Assembly (NCBI GenBank): GCA_025774735.1
Contig: JALGZU010000142.1
Coordinates: 1 to 10,196, forward strand
Source of the DNA: a candidate division LCP-89 bacterium
GTDB taxonomy: Bacteria > Electryoneota > B3-LCP
Reading direction: 5' to 3'
DNA: 10,196 nucleotides
This document shows, one piece after another, positions 1 through 6,659 of this stretch. Position 1 is the first letter of the stretch; each line of letters opens with the position of its first letter. The notes beneath the pieces are model-generated. The model did no database searches and was not told the origin of the DNA. It saw only the letters and a list, made by a program, of their open reading frames with translations. The position numbers and the translations under genes are program-made.

Positions 1-1294
1 TCACTTTACCGCCAACTGGTAGATCATATTGAAACCGGGTCACGAAATGGAGCCGGGGTGAGAAGGGATTCGGGTAGGCATAGGTCGCCGGCTGATCCAG
101 CTGAGCGGTCGGTTGGAAACTCCGGTGCAGCGACCAGGTATTGCCATAATCACCGCTGGAAGCGACGCCGTCACCTGTGCCCACCCAGAGGGTCGTATCC
201 AGGCCGGTCTTATGAACCAGGGAACAGTAGAATTCGGGATCGTAGAGCAGATCACCGGAGACGGCATCCACGATCGGTGGAAACACGCCCCATTCGGCTC
301 CGTAATCGACCGATTTGTATAAGCCTAAATTCGCGGCGACGTAGACGACCGAATCGTCGAAGGCGATGTTATGAGCCTTTAACGACTGCAGGCTGTCCAT
401 CAAGGCAACCTGCCAGGTCAAGCCCCCGTTCTCGGTCTTGCTCACGCCGTAAGATTCGCCCGATCCAGCCGCCGGCCAGGTCGCCGCCCAGAGGATGTCT
501 TTATCCGAGTACACCTGCCTGCCCAGGGCGGTGACGAAGTTGCCGGAGAATCCATCGGAGCTGTGACTGAAGTTCTCCCAGGTCTGCCCGCCGTCACTGG
601 ATTTATTAATCCCCGCGGCGGTCCCCACCCAGAGGACGCTATCGTCCCCTTCAACAGAAAACGCCCGGTGATTCAGGTGATCCAGGGCGGAGAAGGGGAG
701 GCTGTCCGGGGTCACCACATACCAGGTGCTGTCGGCGAAGTCGAATTTCCGCAGTCCACCGCCCCATGAGGTGATCCAGACCTCTGTGGAGGTTATCAGG
801 AGGTCATAGGTGACGTTCTGGATGTTGGTAGTGGTGGGCGAATAGCTGGTAACCGTGTCGTCATCGACGGGCTGATCGTACCAGTTCCAGGTGAGCCCCC
901 CATCGGTCGAAAATCCGACTCCGCCACCAGCGGCGAGGAGCCCTTCTGGAGTTGAAGCCGTGTAAGCGGTGGCTGCCCAAATGACACTGTCTCGCACGTC
1001 CAGAGCGGAGACTGAACCCGGTCCCAGACCGTGCGCTTCACTGAAGGAGCTCCAGGTGGAATCTTCCGAATGCCAGATCGACAGGCCTCCACCCGTGCCC
1101 ATGAGAACGTCCAGCGAATCGGGCACCATATCGACGACTGAATTCGAGAGCAGGTGGGTAACTGGTTCAGCGCCGTTTTCAGAGATGAAGCGGAAACCAG
1201 TCTTGCCGGGTATTTGGGCTAAGGCGGGCGCTGAAAAGAAGAGTGTGATTATGAGCGGGTAGAGGAACGTATAAACCGGATTAGACTTGATCAA
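1..1294 (-). CDS. Secreted Asp-box (BNR) beta-propeller protein with FlgD-Ig/T9SS-like C-terminal tail, 3' end cut by window edge
   Basis: An uninterrupted minus-strand frame runs from 1294 to position 1; 431 residues are visible and no stop is reached. The N-terminus is an export signal (K3, hydrophobic stretch about 8-25, cleavage likely after A26 in 'ALA-Q'). The body carries degenerate Asp-box motifs (S-x-D-x-G-x-T-W type) at residues 129-136, 232-239, 287-294, 328-335 and 380-387, alternating with 'LWVGT' or 'IWAAT' strands, as in Ycf48/sialidase-like propellers. From about residue 404 the sequence becomes 'YAYPNPFSP' followed by 'QYDLPVGGKV', the usual start of a FlgD-type Ig domain or T9SS sorting domain. 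It is therefore probably exported and surface-attached or secreted; the ligand is unknown. The chosen start is TTG at 1294, overlapping the stop of the upstream lipoprotein gene (TTGA), with GGGTGG just ahead. GTG at 1306 is an in-frame alternative. Confidence 0.8.
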   Translation of the reverse strand, partial: MIKSNPVYTFLYPLIITLFFSAPALAQIPGKTGFRFISENGAEPVTHLLSNSVVDMVPDSLDVLMGTGGGLSIWHSEDSTWSSFSEAHGLGPGSVSALDVRDSVIWAATAYTASTPEGLLAAGGGVGFSTDGGLTWNWYDQPVDDDTVTSYSPTTTNIQNVTYDLLITSTEVWITSWGGGLRKFDFADSTWYVVTPDSLPFSALDHLNHRAFSVEGDDSVLWVGTAAGINKSSDGGQTWENFSHSSDGFSGNFVTALGRQVYSDKDILWAATWPAAGSGESYGVSKTENGGLTWQVALMDSLQSLKAHNIAFDDSVVYVAANLGLYKSVDYGAEWGVFPPIVDAVSGDLLYDPEFYCSLVHKTGLDTTLWVGTGDGVASSGDYGNTWSLHRSFQPTAQLDQPATYAYPNPFSPRLHFVTRFQYDLPVGGKV

Positions 1295-2460
1295 GGAACC
1301 ACCCACAGTGTATCTATTAATTCGCTCTGATTGCCAGTTTTATCTTCCCCTCTAAAGTAAAATCGATAAAGGCCAAGCAAGTTGGAAGGCCAAATTTCGA
1401 CGATGCGGCTGTACACGGAATCGCCTTCGGTCGTGTCGCCGTTAGCGATGAGATCTCCGTCATCGAATAGGTCGATCTCCGTACCCCAGGAATCGTCGGG
1501 TTTTAGGGTCTGAACGGTAACCTGCGCTATGTCTGCTATCGTCTGGTCATCCCAGCAGGTGATCATAATGGGGAAGGCGGTCGTATCGTTGACCCCGGGA
1601 AGCTCTATGGTATCCGGCAATACCGGAAACATTAAGAGGGGCGCCAAATTTTCCATATACACTTCTTTTACCAGCGAATCGCTGATCACATTATAGCTAT
1701 CCCAGGCGCGAAAAGCGAATGAGTACGTTTCTGTGGTATAACCTACGGCTATATCCGGCGTCAACAGAGTGCCGTAATTTGCCGCGTTATCCATGGGCTC
1801 AAGCTGAAACGAGTCTAGGAAAGCTCCTGAAGGGGAATAGAGTAACATAAAGACGGCGGCAATCGAATCGAAGTCGCTGATATCCGGATCGTAGACTTGC
1901 AGAGAAATCTGGGTTGGGGAGAAGCCGGATTCAAGGCTGTCCGGGAAGTTCAGTCCAGAGAGGACCGGAGGCTGACTGGATGCCACCATAATCGAATTAT
2001 AGGGCGTCTCAGCAGTTTCCGCGTCGCGCCAAGCTATGGCAAGGAAATGATATATCCCTTCCGTGCTATCAGCGAACCAGGCGTTGACCATGCGGCTGTA
2101 TATACCGTCGTTGGAGACGTTGTCGCCGGACCGGTCGCTGCAGAATTCCAGGGCGTTGGTCAGCGTGAAGGCGTTGGCGTCATCGTATAGGTGGAATGCG
2201 GGCAGAGGAGTGTAGAGGCTATCGTAGATGAACACCTTCACCGAATCCACAGACAGGGGATCGACACCAGTGACAGCGACGCGAATTTGAGCGTAACTAT
2301 CCGATTGTGAGATGAGGTTGGGCAGCATGGTTACCCACTCGATTTCCATCGTTGTCGGTGGCGACACAGGGGTGCCCTCCTGTTCGGAGCACCCAGACCA
2401 GAACGCTGCAACCCCTAACAGGATCACAGCGACATTCATCGTTCGCTTCATTCTGCACAT
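1291..2460 (-). CDS. Predicted lipoprotein with two related Ig-like blocks
   Basis: This 389-residue protein begins with a basic stretch and a hydrophobic segment ending in 'FWSGC' (C24), which looks like a lipoprotein signal, although W at the -3 position is atypical. The mature part is rich in Asp, Ser, Thr and aromatic residues and reads as beta-sheet. Two blocks resemble each other: residues about 91-150 and about 331-386. Each has 'LxDD', then an acidic loop ending in G-D/N-x-x-Y-S-R-hydrophobic, then 'GxYxF/R' and a D/E-rich strand. A middle part (about 165-275) resembles another Ig-like unit with 'VYDPDISDFDS'. No catalytic motif is visible. It is probably anchored to a membrane, facing outward or to the periplasm. 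Its stop overlaps the start of the propeller gene, so the two are likely made together. M4 is an alternative start. The specific family is not recognised. Confidence 0.75.
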   Translation of the reverse strand: MCRMKRTMNVAVILLGVAAFWSGCSEQEGTPVSPPTTMEIEWVTMLPNLISQSDSYAQIRVAVTGVDPLSVDSVKVFIYDSLYTPLPAFHLYDDANAFTLTNALEFCSDRSGDNVSNDGIYSRMVNAWFADSTEGIYHFLAIAWRDAETAETPYNSIMVASSQPPVLSGLNFPDSLESGFSPTQISLQVYDPDISDFDSIAAVFMLLYSPSGAFLDSFQLEPMDNAANYGTLLTPDIAVGYTTETYSFAFRAWDSYNVISDSLVKEVYMENLAPLLMFPVLPDTIELPGVNDTTAFPIMITCWDDQTIADIAQVTVQTLKPDDSWGTEIDLFDDGDLIANGDTTEGDSVYSRIVEIWPSNLLGLYRFYFRGEDKTGNQSELIDTLWVVP

Positions 2461-2679
2461 CAGTTTCTTGCCATATCAAATACAACTCGGATAACCCGAA
2501 TTCTTATACGTTTTCCGGGCGCTAAAGATCCTGTTTCACCTGCCTAAAACTTAAGACAGAAATGTGCCGTAGTCAAGGATTTTGTCCATATTTCCTCGCG
2601 TTCGAATACCCGACGTAATTTCGCTTGACAAAAGAGGATTAAAGAGCTATTTTTATACTGCAAATAAGATGCCTGTTTT
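2461..2679. other. Divergent intergenic region between exported-protein genes and LPS operon
   Basis: The 219 bp separate the minus-strand lipoprotein gene from the plus-strand kdsC, so promoters for both directions should lie here. The region is more AT-rich than its flanks. On the plus strand a TTGACA box is present. On the minus strand the best -10-like string is TATAAG at 2508-2503, without a convincing -35. No RNA gene, terminator or repeat was seen. Confidence 0.6.
2625..2653 (+). promoter_or_regulatory. Candidate sigma-70-type promoter of the kdsC-rpoN operon
   Basis: A perfect TTGACA -35 hexamer lies at 2625-2630. At 17-bp spacing the -10 would be TATTTT (2648-2653); a better hexamer, TATACT, sits at 2653-2658 but at 22-bp spacing. 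Transcription would start roughly 15-20 bp before the kdsC ATG at 2680, leaving a very short leader. Some FCB bacteria use different promoter consensus sequences, so the assignment rests on the match and position only. Confidence 0.5.
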
Positions 2680-3183
2680 ATGAAACATATTCCAGCGGAT
2701 CTAGTCGAGCGACTCAAACCGGTTTCACTCTTCCTGATGGACGTCGACGGCACCCTGACGGATGGGCGGTTGTACTACAGCGCAGAGTGGGTTGAGAGCA
2801 AAGCTTTCGACGTCACCGATGGTTTCGGGATCCATGCGATCCACCAATACGGTCTTAAGACGGGAATCATCACGGGGAGACAATCCCTCATCGTGAGCGA
2901 ACGTGCTAAGGAACTGGGAATCGAAATCGTCCACCAGGGACGATTTGAGAAGGATAAAATTCTCGATAAAATTTTGCACACCGAAGGGCTGGAAGATAGG
3001 CAAATCGCCTTCATCGGAGATGATCTGTTTGATCTTCCCATTCTCCTCCGGGTCGGTTTTTCAGCGGCTCCCGCCGACGCTCACCCTGAAGTCAGGGACC
3101 GGGTTCACTTCGTGTCAGATTTCAACGGAGGCTGGGGAGCGGTTTTTCAACGGAGGCTGGGGAGCGGTTCGTCAGGTTTGTGA
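2680..3183 (+). CDS. kdsC: 3-deoxy-D-manno-octulosonate 8-phosphate phosphatase KdsC, frameshifted near the C-terminus
   Basis: KdsC is a C0-type HAD phosphatase that hydrolyses Kdo-8-phosphate to Kdo in the cytoplasm, a step in LPS inner-core synthesis. Visible HAD motifs are 'DVDGTLTDG' (nucleophile D21, acid/base D23), 'ITGR' at 64-67 (motif II T65), the K91/K93 region (motif III) and 'GDDLFDLP' at 113-120 (motif IV). 'SAAPADAHPEV' around 128-138 is also typical of the family. The reading frame is normal to about residue 155 ('GGWGAV', family usually GGRGAV). There a 25-bp tandem duplication shifts it, giving a foreign 12-residue tail and a stop at 3183 (167 aa instead of an inferred 180). 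The lost tail, typical of KdsC, remains readable in another frame to 3247. The start is ATG 2680, with no clear Shine-Dalgarno; the protein begins 20 residues before the nucleophile, as expected. Whether this product is active is doubtful. Confidence 0.9.
   Translation: MKHIPADLVERLKPVSLFLMDVDGTLTDGRLYYSAEWVESKAFDVTDGFGIHAIHQYGLKTGIITGRQSLIVSERAKELGIEIVHQGRFEKDKILDKILHTEGLEDRQIAFIGDDLFDLPILLRVGFSAAPADAHPEVRDRVHFVSDFNGGWGAVFQRRLGSGSSGL
3120..3169 (+). repeat. Exact 25-bp tandem duplication inside kdsC
   Basis: Positions 3120-3144 and 3145-3169 are identical over 25 bases (beginning TTTCAACGG, ending GAGCGGTT). The flanking bases differ on both sides, so the repeat is exactly two units. Each unit encodes the conserved 'FNGGWGAV' segment of KdsC. 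As 25 = 3x8+1, the extra unit shifts the reading frame. Deleting either copy rejoins the upstream and downstream coding sequence seamlessly. Confidence 0.97.
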
Positions 3184-3247
3184 ACTCATCTTGAAGGCCC
3201 AGGGGCACTGGGACAGCCTGATGAAGAGATACCTGCGCCAGGCTTAA
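3170..3247 (+). pseudogene. kdsC: Out-of-frame C-terminal remnant of kdsC
   Basis: After the second repeat unit, the frame that would follow 'GGWGAV' in an unduplicated gene reads 'RQVCELILKAQGHWDSLMKR' and ends at TAA 3245-3247. This matches the usual KdsC C-terminus (GAVREVC-x-hydrophobic-IL-x-AQG-x-W). In the present sequence it is not in frame with the kdsC start. Its intact stop lies 14 bp before kdsD, whereas the frameshifted stop at 3183 leaves 78 bp untranslated before kdsD. Confidence 0.88.
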
Positions 3248-3261
3248 CGACCATACGTCTG

Positions 3262-4257
3262 ATGATTGATAGACAGAAAAAAACTCACGACTCCCGGAAA
3301 GATTGCCGACAGGTCATTGAGACGGAACTCAAGGCTGTCCAGGAACTGCTTTCCCGTCTGGATGCCAATATCAACGAAGCCCTCGATGTCATGGAGGCCT
3401 GTGATGCCCGTAATGGCCGCCTGATCGTGACAGGTATGGGAAAATCCGGTCTGGTCGCCCGGAAAATTGCGGCAACGCTCTCATCGACCGGAATGCCATC
3501 GCTGTTTCTGCATCCCGCCGAGGCGATCCACGGAGACGTCGGCGTGGTCAATCCGAGCGATGCGGCTATTGTCATATCGAAGAGCGGGCGCAACGACGAG
3601 TTGGCTCAACTGTTGCCGGCTTTCAAACTGCTGGATATTCCAATTATCGGGCTGTTGGGAGACCCGAATTCTCCCCTCGCCGAACGGTGCGATGTCGTCA
3701 TCGATGTCTCCGTCAACGAAGAAGCCTGTCCTATGGATCTGGTGCCTACCGCATCCACTACAGCTGCTCTGGTGATGGGCGATGCCCTGGCCGTATCACT
3801 CTTGCACCGGCGGGGGTTCACGCAGGAAGATTTCGCTCTGCTGCATCCCGGAGGAACGTTGGGACGGAGGTTACTGCTTAAGATTGAATCCGTCATGCAT
3901 ACAGGGGCTTCGATTCCGAAGGTCTCTTTGTACACTCCCTTGAGGGATTTGATCGTGGAAATGACGGGTAAAATGATGGGCGCCACCTGTGTGATGGACG
4001 ATAGCGATCGGTTGGCCGGAATCATCACCGACGGGGACCTGCGCCGTCTTGTAGAGCGTGAAGCGGATTTACCGACGGTGACCGCCGCCGACATGATGAA
4101 CCCAGATCCGAAGACCATTCCGCCGGATGCCCTGGCAACGCGGGCGATCAGTTTGATGGAGAAGCACAGTATTACCCAGTTGATCGTGGTTAATGGTGAT
4201 GGGAGCGTCGTCGGCATCGTTCACCTCCATGATCTGTTAAAAGCGGGCATCACTTAA
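3262..4257 (+). CDS. kdsD: Arabinose-5-phosphate isomerase KdsD/KpsF
   Basis: It converts ribulose 5-phosphate to arabinose 5-phosphate, the first committed precursor of Kdo, in the cytoplasm. At 331 residues it has the standard family length and layout. The SIS sugar-isomerase domain covers about 40-200 and is followed by two CBS domains (about 208-265 and 274-331). Visible signatures are 'TGMGKSG' (57-63), 'LHPAEAIHGDVG' (83-94), 'CPMDLVPTASTTAALVMGDA' (156-175) and 'EDFALLHPGGTLGRRLL' (189-205). H195 aligns with the catalytic His of the E. coli enzyme. CBS signatures are 'GIITDGDLRR' and 'GIVHLHDLL'. The SIS loop reads 'SKSGRNDEL' (106-114), where family members commonly have SKSGETEEL-like sequence. 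The start ATG 3262 lacks a strong Shine-Dalgarno. Its stop is directly followed by the lptC ATG. Its neighbour kdsC acts in the same pathway. Confidence 0.95.
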   Translation: MIDRQKKTHDSRKDCRQVIETELKAVQELLSRLDANINEALDVMEACDARNGRLIVTGMGKSGLVARKIAATLSSTGMPSLFLHPAEAIHGDVGVVNPSDAAIVISKSGRNDELAQLLPAFKLLDIPIIGLLGDPNSPLAERCDVVIDVSVNEEACPMDLVPTASTTAALVMGDALAVSLLHRRGFTQEDFALLHPGGTLGRRLLLKIESVMHTGASIPKVSLYTPLRDLIVEMTGKMMGATCVMDDSDRLAGIITDGDLRRLVEREADLPTVTAADMMNPDPKTIPPDALATRAISLMEKHSITQLIVVNGDGSVVGIVHLHDLLKAGIT

Positions 4258-4788
4258 ATGTGGCGCCTCTGGGGTCTCATTGGAATCACTCTTCTGGTCG
4301 GATGCAGTGACCTGAAGGAGCCTACTACCGAGCTGGTTGAAAGCACGTCCATTCCGGACCAGGAGATTTGGAATGGACAGATTGAGATTACCAGCGATGG
4401 GCGCAGACAATCGGTTGTTCAGGCCGGACATATCGAGGTATTTGAAAAGCAGAAAGTGACGCTCTTCGGAGACGGGGTAACGGTCGATTTTTACAACAGC
4501 GCCGGGGAACATACTTCAGTCCTAACGTCTCAGCGGGCCAGAATTGAAGAACGAACGGATCTGTTTGTGGCGTTGGGAGCCGTGGTCGTCTCTTCCGATA
4601 GCGGCGCCGTCCTGCGGACAGAGAGATTATACTGGGATCGCACCGATCGACAGGTGCGCTCCGATACCCTGGTTGTTTTAACGACGGAGTTGGATTCGCT
4701 GCGCGGTTTCGATTTCGAGTCGAACGAAGATTTATCATCCTGGCAGTTGAGGAATCCGACCGGCCAGACATTCCGGAAGCGGCCATGA
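4258..4788 (+). CDS. lptC: LPS export periplasmic adaptor LptC, predicted lipoprotein
   Basis: LptC links the inner-membrane LptB2FG transporter to the periplasmic LptA bridge. This 176-residue protein has a short hydrophobic N-terminus ending in the lipobox 'LLVGC' (C16), so it is probably lipid-anchored, unlike the transmembrane-helix form in E. coli. The rest fits the LptC/LptA beta-jellyroll pattern: 'IEVFEKQKVTLFGDGVTVDF' (about 59-78), then 'TSQRARIEERTDLFVALGAV', then 'LRTERLYWDRTDRQVRSD', then 'LRGFDFESNEDLSSWQL'. The 'G-x-x-F/L-x-S-N-x-D-L' ending is typical of LptC. The ATG follows the kdsD stop with no gap, and its own stop overlaps the next gene's ATG (ATGA), so translation is likely coupled. 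Identification rests on pattern and context. Confidence 0.88.
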   Translation: MWRLWGLIGITLLVGCSDLKEPTTELVESTSIPDQEIWNGQIEITSDGRRQSVVQAGHIEVFEKQKVTLFGDGVTVDFYNSAGEHTSVLTSQRARIEERTDLFVALGAVVVSSDSGAVLRTERLYWDRTDRQVRSDTLVVLTTELDSLRGFDFESNEDLSSWQLRNPTGQTFRKRP

Positions 4789-5912
4789 GACGGCAAGCGG
4801 TATGTTTGCGGACAGCCTTTTTATTTATCTTTATCAGTTGCTCTATTGATGCTCCGGTTTGTACTGCGCAGGCTCCCATCGTATTGGAACGCGCCGACCT
4901 GCTGAGGACCGGTGGCACTACGCAAAGCCCCATCCGATATCTGGACGGGGACGTCTGGATTACGCAGGATACCCTCTCGATCACCTGCGAACATGCGACC
5001 TACGAGGAGGCGCTGGGCAGGCTCTTCTTCGAAGACGACGTTCACTTCGTGGAGCCCACCAGGAAGATCTGGTCGGACAAGGCGACCTATTATGAGCACA
5101 GTGGCCGGGCCGTCGCCGAGGGGAACGTCCGCATCGATCAGGATTCGATTCTGATCTTCTGTGACCGGGTAATCTACAGCGAGGCCCGTGAGGAGGCGCA
5201 ATTCTTCGGTGACGTCGAAATCCACTCCCTCCTCGAAAACGCTCTTTTAACCGGCAATCACGGTGCTTATAACCGTCCTGACGGGCGAGGTGTGATGACT
5301 CAGAATCCGCGTTTGGTCAGACGCTTCGATGAGACAGATTCACTAGTCGTCGTGGGTCTTGTAATCGAATACCTGTTTGACCAGAAATATGCCATCGTTA
5401 CCGATAGTGTACAGATCAGCCGCGGCGAGTTCAGAGGATGGGGACAGAAACTGCACTACTGGGATGGCGCCGAGCGCGCCCGCCTGACCGGCGACCCGAT
5501 CCTGGAGCATGGCCGGGACATTCTGGCGGCGGACAGCGTGGACGCGTACTTTGAGGATCAGAAGTTGAAACGGGCGGTGTTGACAGGTCGGGCCGTGGCC
5601 ACTTCCCCGGTCGATTCGCTTGCCAGCGAACCCCTGAACACGATGTCCGGGCGGCGCATGGAGATCACCTTTGCCGATAGCCAACTGGACAGCATCTTTG
5701 TGAGGGGTAACGCAACCAGCGTGTACTACATCCGCGAAGAGGGTGAAAAGAAGGGAGCCAACCGAGTTTCCGGAGACCTGATCGATATGATGATAAGCGA
5801 AGGTCGGGTCAGTTGGATATACGTCGAGGGAGGTACTGAAGGAGTCTACTATCCATGGCATCTTGAACAACGCATTTCTGAAGATGATGACAATCTGGAT
5901 AGGGTGCGCTGA
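4785..5912 (+). CDS. lptA: LptA/OstA-like periplasmic LPS-transport protein, extended form
   Basis: This 375-residue exported protein probably forms the periplasmic bridge carrying LPS from LptC toward the outer-membrane LptD. A signal peptide is visible (basic 'MRRQ', hydrophobic 11-21, cleavage likely near A28-A30). OstA-type beta-strand repeats follow from about residue 45: 'YLDGDVWI...ITCEHATY', 'GRLFFEDDVHF...SDKATYYE', 'GRAVAEGNVRI...FCDRVIY', 'EEAQFFGDVEI...LTGNHGAY'. A second run includes 'ERARLTGDPILEH...AADSVDAYF', 'KRAVLTGRAVA' and 'IFVRGNATSVYY'. It is about twice the length of E. coli LptA and resembles the longer OstA-like proteins of Bacteroidota. Partial similarity to the LptD N-terminal domain is expected, but no LptD barrel is present. 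The start has GGAAG five bases upstream and overlaps the lptC stop. Its end overlaps the lptB start by one base (TGATG). Confidence 0.82.
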   Translation: MRRQAVCLRTAFLFIFISCSIDAPVCTAQAPIVLERADLLRTGGTTQSPIRYLDGDVWITQDTLSITCEHATYEEALGRLFFEDDVHFVEPTRKIWSDKATYYEHSGRAVAEGNVRIDQDSILIFCDRVIYSEAREEAQFFGDVEIHSLLENALLTGNHGAYNRPDGRGVMTQNPRLVRRFDETDSLVVVGLVIEYLFDQKYAIVTDSVQISRGEFRGWGQKLHYWDGAERARLTGDPILEHGRDILAADSVDAYFEDQKLKRAVLTGRAVATSPVDSLASEPLNTMSGRRMEITFADSQLDSIFVRGNATSVYYIREEGEKKGANRVSGDLIDMMISEGRVSWIYVEGGTEGVYYPWHLEQRISEDDDNLDRVR

Positions 5913-6640
5913 TGCACGTACTCCGAGCTGATGAACTCGTCAAAGTTTACGGACGGAAACAGGTGGTGGAGAACGTTTCACTGGACGTCTCTCAGGGAGA
6001 AATTGTGGGGCTGCTGGGTCCGAACGGTGCGGGGAAGACCACCACTTTTTACATGCTGACCGGCATGATTCGGGCCACGGAGGGACGTATTTATCTCGAT
6101 GAGGAGGAGATTACGGCCATGCCCATGTTCCGGCGCGCCCGGCTGGGGATCGGGTATCTTTCCCAGGAGCCATCCATCTTCCGGAAATTGACCGTCAAGG
6201 AGAATATCCTCGCCATTCTGCAGATGATGCCGATTTCAAACAAGCAGCGGAAGCAAAAACTGGACTGGCTGCTGGAGGAATTATCCATCAAACATCTGGC
6301 GAACAATAAAGCCTACACGCTGTCAGGCGGCGAGCGCCGCCGCGTGGAGATCACCCGGGCGCTGGCGACCGATCCGAAGTTTATTCTCCTGGACGAGCCC
6401 TTCGCCGGCATTGATCCCATCGCCGTGGGAGATCTGCAGACCCTGGTCCGCGACCTGAAGAACCGGGGGATCGGCGTCCTGGTAACTGATCACAACGTTC
6501 ACGAGACCCTGAGTATCACCGACCGCGCTTATCTGCTCTATGAAGGAAAAATTCTCAAATCCGGCACTGCTGACTTTCTGGCTGCCGATCCTGAAGCCAG
6601 GAAATTGTATCTAGGGGAATCCTTTAAACTTGAACGATGA
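5912..6640 (+). CDS. lptB: LPS export ABC transporter ATP-binding protein LptB
   Basis: LptB is the cytoplasmic ATPase that powers extraction of LPS from the inner membrane by LptB2FGC. At 242 residues it matches the family length. Motifs in order: Walker A 'GPNGAGKTT' (36-44), Q-loop Q85 in 'YLSQEPSIFRKLTV', signature 'LSGGERRRVEI' (137-147), Walker B 'FILLDEP' (157-163) with D-loop 'AGIDP' (165-169), and switch histidine H194 in 'VTDHN'. The combination 'LSGGERRRVEI' plus 'LDEPFAGIDPI' is diagnostic of LptB among branched-chain-type ATPases. The ATG overlaps the preceding stop by one base, with AGGGTG five bases upstream. The partner permeases LptF/LptG are not in the window and must be encoded elsewhere. 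Confidence 0.96.
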   Translation: MHVLRADELVKVYGRKQVVENVSLDVSQGEIVGLLGPNGAGKTTTFYMLTGMIRATEGRIYLDEEEITAMPMFRRARLGIGYLSQEPSIFRKLTVKENILAILQMMPISNKQRKQKLDWLLEELSIKHLANNKAYTLSGGERRRVEITRALATDPKFILLDEPFAGIDPIAVGDLQTLVRDLKNRGIGVLVTDHNVHETLSITDRAYLLYEGKILKSGTADFLAADPEARKLYLGESFKLER

Positions 6641-6659
6641 TTTGCGAATATAAACGACG

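Noticed and set aside
58..534. 158-codon plus-strand open frame
   Set aside because: It is Arg/Pro-rich with low-complexity composition and lies antisense to the propeller gene, whose frame is open throughout and shows real motifs.
2461..2490. Possible sigma-54 -24/-12 element on the minus strand (TGGCA...TGC)
   Set aside because: The GG-to-GC spacing is 14 bases instead of the required 10.
2495..2520. Imperfect inverted repeat CCCGAA...TTCCGGG as terminator or operator
   Set aside because: The stem has a bulge and is only about six pairs, with no U-tract and no gene ending nearby.
3606..4217. 203-codon minus-strand open frame
   Set aside because: Shadow of kdsD; no recognisable motif and composition typical of an antisense frame.
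4388..4984. 198-codon minus-strand open frame across lptC and the lptA-like gene
   Set aside because: Crosses two well-supported sense genes and shows no family pattern.
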